Of a stretch of DNA of 64,000 nucleotides, positions 57,841-64,000 are shown one piece after another. Under the pieces are notes generated by a model. That model searched no databases. It saw only the letters and a program-made list of their open reading frames with translations, and was not told the origin of the DNA. This DNA comes from Pogona vitticeps (taxonomy: Eukaryota; Chordata; Lepidosauria; Squamata; Agamidae). Where the stretch lies: the NCBI RefSeq assembly GCF_051106095.1, contig NC_135786.1:200443001-200507000 (forward strand). The letters run 5' to 3'. The translations under genes were made by a program, and so were the position numbers. Position 1 is the stretch's first letter; each line of letters opens with the position of its first letter.

Positions 57841-60800
57841 GGATTGTGACACATAACACTAAAGGATTTCCTATAGAAAGTCAGTCAGTCTTCTGCTTTA
57901 TTTTCAGGTTCATGTCCAAAACCAACTACTCAAAATAACAGGATGAACAAGCACCTCCTTCTGGCCTAGCACAGAGGTGGGTAACATATGCCCCTCAAAT
58001 GCTGTTAGACTACAGGTCCTATCAGGCCTAACAAGAATACCTGAGAGATGGGAATTGCATTCCAGTTACACGTGAAGAACCACAACTTGACCAGCTTTAG
58101 CGTAGCAGGACAAAAGGATGAACAACTTTCCATTCAAGTAATTCTGAGTGACAAATCCTGGAAGATCTTGCCATTTCACATTCTTTGGGTGGTGGGGCAG
58201 AGATTTTTTACTAAAACCCGGAATCTCTGCAGCAGAGGCGTTCTACTTCAAAGGACCCATGAGAGGTCATTGAGATCAACCTCAGATCTATAAAAATGTG
58301 CCACTTACTACTTGAATGGCTAGGCAGTCAACTATATATAGCAAAGCCTCTGTCCTACTTAAGTTATGACTAATCCTAAACAATTAGAAAACCAGATGTC
58401 TGTGTTCTTAAGGAAGCCAGTGTTTCCAATACACTGTTTAGTCTTCATGAGCAGCCGAAAGTCCCCATCTGTTCCAGCAGCAAGGTATTTCTCAACCGGT
58501 GCCTCAACTGCAAACTGAATCTCTTGAAATCCATTTCAAAGAACAGCGAGGAAAATGGGAGTTTCTCCTATTAAGGACTGTGCATCTAGTTTTCACTTGC
58601 TGGAAGGTCTTTCTTAATGATCGTCAAGCTTGCTCTTCCTGTATTCTCCTTTTGTAGCCCACACAACTTATGCTGAGCCCAAGTTTATGAGTTCTTCTGC
58701 TGCTTTTTCTTATTACCCACACAGGGATACAGAGATTAGAGGTGTCTATTCAGTACCTCCTCATTCAAAAGTTCTCAGCAAGCAGCGTTTCCATTACATT
58801 TGAGGTTCATAACAGTCTCTGTGAGAATAGAAGGAATGCACCAAGTGCCCCAGCTCACATACATTTACATGAGATCCTGGATTAACTACCACAAATAAGA
58901 ATGCTTAAAGTGCTTTGAAGCCTACAAAAAGGATTTTAAACATTATTCCTCTTAGGCTAAAAAATACAATGTATATCCAGTGCAATTTATACATATTTAT
59001 ATCCACATTAGTTGCTTATATACTCAGAGCTTATTGCAAAAGACTTAAAAAAATAACTGGAGCAGATTCCTGTAGGAGAAGCTGGCCAAAGGTGTGATTC
59101 TAAGAAAGAACTCACTCTGGCATAAATGTTTTGTTGCAATGAAGATAGGACTAGCAAACCTGCATGTGCAGAGAAGGACTTGAACTCATGTGTATACATC
59201 AAACCCATGCACACAGTTCTTGTTATAGCCTGCATGCATTAGGAAGCAGACATGGCATTCCTATTGCCTGATCAGAAAATAAAAGTGCAACCACAATCAA
59301 GTGATTTGCTGCACAACCAGATTTGGGATCGAAGACCAAAGGTTGGTGGAGATGTAGGAATTCTAATAGGCTCATTTCTTCAAAAGTAGAATTAGTAGAC
59401 TAAGATGGGGGTGGGGAAACATTAGCTTTCAGATGTTCTGTACTAAAGCATTCACAATGCCTTCCCTCTGCCCATGGTGGAAATGATGAGAGTTCTTGGC
59501 CAAATCATTTTAATTGCCAAAGGTTCCCAACTCCTGGTTTAAGGGATGGTAGAGTTGGCCATATGATAATGGCTGGATGCAATCAGGCAGGCAAACTGTG
59601 ATGGCAGCCCATTGCTTTAGCGATATGTGTATTAGTTCTATTCGATTGTTATTGGATAACAGTTTGATTGAACCTAACCCTTTATCCCAAGCTACTAATA
59701 TATGCAACTCCAACTACAGAGGTGACTCTCCACCTAGTAATTTGGTAAGTAGGTGAACTGTACCTAGGGCAACTGTCACCTGCCAGGATTCAAAAGGTAC
59801 TGAAGCATATGCATGATGTTTCACATTTATGAAAGGGGTAGGTCTGATCTACATTGTTTGCAGCATGAGTCTTTTGTGCTGATCACGAGCACTTCTGCAG
59901 GGACAGACGAGAGACCTCAAAGGCTCAGTGATGCATCAAAGCCTCTGAGAGACAGTGACAACGTTCTAGCTTTACAATTACGAGGTGACAAAACATTTCC
60001 CCTCCAAAGATGCAACCCTTTTGTGCTGCAGGGCTGCAAAATCAGCTTGCAGATTATGTACTAATGATAGATTCACCACATCATATATTTTGACCTTGAA
60101 ACTCCAGCTGCTTGCAAAGTGCTTGGAGGGAGCATTTTTCTTCTTTTTCTCCCATGGAAGGAGGTCTGGTAAAGGCTTAATTAAACTGGAGATTATTCTC
60201 TATTTTGCCCTCCTCAATTCTCTGGCCACTTTTCCTTCTTTGCTCATTGAAGAACAGAGGAAAGTTTGGTAAACTGAATGAATACTCACCTTGAAGACGT
60301 ATAACTGCACAAGTGTCCACAAATGTGAAAAAGTTTTTTCATGTTTTAAATCAGTGAAAGCATTCTCAATAGAAAAGTGGATGGAAATGTCCAGGGAAGC
60401 AGTTCTGATGGGAAAACTAGCTAAACAGATAGAGTTACAGCAACAAGAACTGAATGGTGACCTTTTTATGGTATGTGTAAATATATATATTAGTATATAT
60501 TACTAATTATATTACTATAATTATATTAGCATATGTTACTAATGCTAACAGAAATAGGCTAGACATATGTCCTATCATTTCACTCTGAACTCTGTGGAAA
60601 GACGTATCAGGATAAATAACGGTAAAAATGACAAAGAATTACATGTAAAACTATTATGCACATATCAATGTGATTTCCATTTTGCATAGATATGACTGAA
60701 ATATGCATGCACTTGTTACATTGTTACTGAAAAGTAACTGTTTTTTAAAAGCTTTCTGTTTGTGTCGGCTGATGATTCATATATACTGTGGATATTTCAA

Positions 60801-61905
60801 TATCGGTGTTACCTGCACTGAAACTTCCTACTTATACTTCCTTCCTTTATCATAGCAAGGTGGATACAATATAAAATGGGTCTTTGCTTTGCATACAGGA
60901 ATTTCTTTTAAATGCAAATCAAAACCACTGGGGGTTGGACTGATAATTACTGAGACCATAGAATGCATAGAAGCTTGATTTAACCCCTTCTTCCCCTCCT
61001 GCCCTTGGACTTGAAGACGACCCCTTCTTGGCAAGTTTTATTTGCATTAATATCATTAGGAGATTTCTCCCTTGCCTCTAAAGAAAATACCAGCTTTTGA
61101 ATATTGATCTTAATTAGGACTACAGCACAGAAGAGTCAAAATCTTTCCCTACACCTAGAAACATAAGAACATTTTTTTAAAAAAACCTCTGCAGGAACAG
61201 ACCAAAGGCCTATATAGTCCAGCATTCTGTTCTCACTGTGGTTACCCAGATCCCACAGTAGGTTATGAGTGAAAGTGCACCTTACCACTCATGTTCTCTG
61301 ATATTCAAAGACACACTGCTTCCGAAATCAGAGGTAACATAAACCCACAGAATTAGTACCCTTAGCTTTCATGAAATTGTCTAGCATATTTTTAAAGCCA
61401 CCCAAGATGGCAACCATTATTAGATCTTCTGACAGAGTACTTTACTGATAACCAAGCATTTTGTGAAGAAGTATTTCCTTTATGAAGAAGTAATTCCTGC
61501 TGTGATCTTAATGTATCATACCCTTCCACAACACTGCCCTCTTCCCTGTGCTTTGGCAAATGACATAGCGCTAAAGTGATTTTAAAAAAACTTGTGGAAC
61601 TGCAGTGCTTATCCAATATAGATCTATACTTCAAAAGCAAAGTTTACAAATGTTGTTCAGAGGAGTGACAAGAGGCACTCACTTGAGGGAAATGTTCCTC
61701 TTCTCTGGGCATACCCTTCAGTGGAGCACAGTATAACAGTGGAGTAAATTAACATTTTTTTCTGCTTCTGAGTCATCATCCTCTTCTCCTTTAGCAATGC
61801 TTAGTTTCTTTTCCATTAAAGAGTTCAAACACTTTAGCCAGCTTCCTGATTTATATATATTTTAAAATATGCTTTTTTTATTGCTTGTCTTTATGCTTTC
61901 AGCTG
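57841..61905. other. Intergenic stretch, no gene recognised
   Basis: Unique-looking DNA. A short hAT-MITE-like piece (CAGAGGTGGGTAACATATGC) lies at 57972-58025, and 61150-61290 (AACAGACCAAAGGCCTATAT) looks like a diverged sauropsid interspersed repeat. Nothing else is assignable. Confidence 0.5.
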
Positions 61906-62240
<335 letters not shown>

Positions 62241-63329
62241 ACTTTGTCACTTTTTTGGGACTGCCTATGAAAGCAAAATCTGTTGTCTGCAGCCATCTTG
62301 AGTGGATTTTAAGTCAACAAACATAATTTCCTCAAGAGCTTTCTTTGCACCTGTTACAGCTTCGATCCATAGGGCTAAATCTGTTAGTCTCAACTAGAGT
62401 CAAAGCTGGATCAATGGGACTTATATAAGAGGACTTGTTCCAATTCATTTAACAAAAATAATAAATGTGCATTGGGACTAACAGTTGGGTTTTGGCCCAT
62501 TGATTTTCTGTTAAATTACTTTAAGCACCATCTCCACACACTTACATTAGATTCCTAGTCCAATTTCACTTCAGGATGGGTTTGTATCTATACAAGGCTG
62601 ATAGAATTTCAGCCATGTGCCTCTTGTACATCCCTCCCAATGGGACAAAAAAGGCCTCTTGTGCTTATATGCCTTATTACAAATGCTTCATTAGAAACTA
62701 CGTCACAGATCATGTCAATCTGGTCCACTCTGCCTTGCCAAGAAGCAAAGACTTTCAAGCTGTGCATTTCTTACCATCAACTTTCCAATCTGTTTTTAGA
62801 ATCGCAATCAGTTCTTTAAGGAATGCAAATATAACTTCTCCCTTTAGCCCTGAAACTAGCTGCTGGGAAATGCACTTGCATAATCTTTACCTGCTCATGC
62901 ATGTATTTTAACAATCATCAGCACTAGAAGGGTGACATACTGTATAGACATATTTTCAAAGATACATAGATCTTCTTGGCCTTCTAACAACCAAATCCAC
63001 CCTTCCCAAACATGAGAAGCAAAAACACAAGAAGTTAAGAAACAATATATTCCAGTAGGCAGGGTCTGGAAATAGAAGGCATGGCCATCAGACATCAATT
63101 CAGTAGGTGATACTGGGGCAATAAGTCCAGATCTCAGAGATACTTCTGTACCAATCAGCTGTTGGTGATCTATTAGTGCCTCCCTTTCTGAACAAACACC
63201 ACAACTTTGATGTGTCACTGCCTTACAAGAACAGTAATGTGTGCTGAAAATTGCAGAGAGATTCTGGTTTTGTAACTAGAAAGCACATCTTATGTCAGGA
63301 ATGGGCAACTGTAGATGGTCACTTTCCTT
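62241..63329. other. Intergenic stretch, nothing recognised
   Basis: No gene. The stretch 62360-62510 has the 'caatgggactta' type of sauropsid repeat remnant seen also near 46316. The rest is unassigned. Confidence 0.45.
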
Positions 63330-63770
63330 ATGAGGAAATGCTACAGTATTTGGGGCTCTTTAGTCTAGAGAAAAGGCAGCTGAGGGGGGACATGATTGAG
63401 ATGTATAAAATTACGTAGACGATGGATAAAGTGGATAGAGGGAAGCTCCTTTCCCTCTCACACAATACTAGAACCAGGGGAAATACACTCAAATTGAGTG
63501 TTGGGAGAGTGAGAACAGACAAAAGAAAATATTTCTTTACTCAGCATGTTGTTAGTCTGTGGAACTCCTTGCCACAGGATGTGGTGATGGCATCTGGTCT
63601 AGATGCCTTTAAGAGGGGATTGGACAGATTTCTGGAGGAACAATCCATCACAGCTTACAAACCATGATGGGGATGTATAATCTCCAGGCTTAAAAGGAAG
63701 GTACCTCTAAATGCCAGATGCAGGGGAGTGGGATCAGGAGACAGGTATCTAGTTGTCCCATGTGCTCCCA
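63330..63770 (+). mobile_element. CR1-type LINE 3' end
   Basis: Translated pieces [20 protein letters not shown], then VDRGKLLSLSHNTRTRGNTL and YFFTQHVVSLWNSLPQDVVM, then GLDRFLEEQSITAYKP* give a CR1-like C-terminus. One stop/frameshift separates the first piece from the second. The 3' UTR continues to the adjoining SINE. Confidence 0.75.
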
Positions 63771-63778
63771 GAGACACT

Positions 63779-64000
63779 GCCTCGTGGCGCAGTGGTTAAA
63801 CTGCTGTACTGCAGCCAAAACTGTGCTCACGACCTGGGGTTCAATCCCAGGTAGCCGGCTCAAGGTTGACTCAGCCTTCTATCCTTCCGAGGTCGGTAAA
63901 ATGAGTACCCAGCTTGCTGGGGGGGGGGGCAATGTGTAGCCTGCATAATTAACTTGTAAACCACCCAGAGAGTGCTTGAAGCACTATGGGGTGGTATATA
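63779..64000 (+). mobile_element. CORE/MIR-like tRNA-derived SINE, runs off the edge
   Basis: A box TGGCGCAGTGGTTAAAC and B box GGGGTTCAATCCC, then CAGCCTTCTATCCTTCCGAG, GTCGGTAAAATGAGTACCCA, a G run, and an L2-like 3' end (AGAGTGCTTGAAGCACTATG). Well preserved. The end lies beyond the window. Confidence 0.8.

Overview
This window is vertebrate nuclear DNA, almost certainly from a squamate reptile (lizard or snake). Spliced exons, long introns, microsatellites and a dense layer of RTE-BovB, CR1 and L2-type LINEs, Sauria-type tRNA SINEs, hAT and mariner MITEs and solo LTRs all fit. Two host genes are recognisable. They lie tail to tail in the order known from mammals (TRIM55 on +, CRH on -).

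Positions 1-28450 hold the 3' part of TRIM55 (MuRF2): four coding exons (1-63, 833-1050, 1354-1641, 28331-28450). The last two are separated by a 26.7 kb intron full of repeats. These include a head-to-head array of ~140 bp repeats (12770-14724), a BovB copy (14738-16126), a CR1 ORF1 relic split by an hAT MITE (18930-19965), a solo LTR-like block (20731-21074), LINE 3' ends, SINEs and a 230 bp hairpin element (24654-24883).

Positions 29041-36840 are the TRIM55-CRH intergenic spacer, mostly without recognisable features. CRH occupies about 36840-38902 on the minus strand. It has a TATA-box promoter with a perfect cAMP response element about 225 bp upstream of the inferred start, a non-coding exon 1, one 730 bp intron, and a single coding exon for a 191-residue precursor. 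The mature 41-residue peptide matches the human sequence as I recall it.

From 39.1 kb to the end no host gene was found. GC-richer, probably regulatory DNA (39.1-41 kb) gives way to repeat-dominated desert: an old RTE copy with an hAT insertion (41500-43240), BovB fragments, L2 3' ends with long tetranucleotide tails, mariner MITEs, a (GAA)37 tract, a BovB copy with a palindromic 5' junction (48170-49090), and a three-layer nest at 50240-54890. In that nest a BovB copy is broken by an L2 tail and by a young LINE with an uninterrupted 1089-codon endonuclease/reverse transcriptase frame. Two solo LTRs (56913-57835) and a CR1 + SINE cluster at the right edge complete it.

No prokaryote-style system, CRISPR array or functional RNA gene was seen. 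The most informative observations are the palindromic BovB junction, the young intact LINE, the head-to-head satellite and the complementary dinucleotide tracts on either side of the CRH coding exon. All comparisons with other species are from memory.
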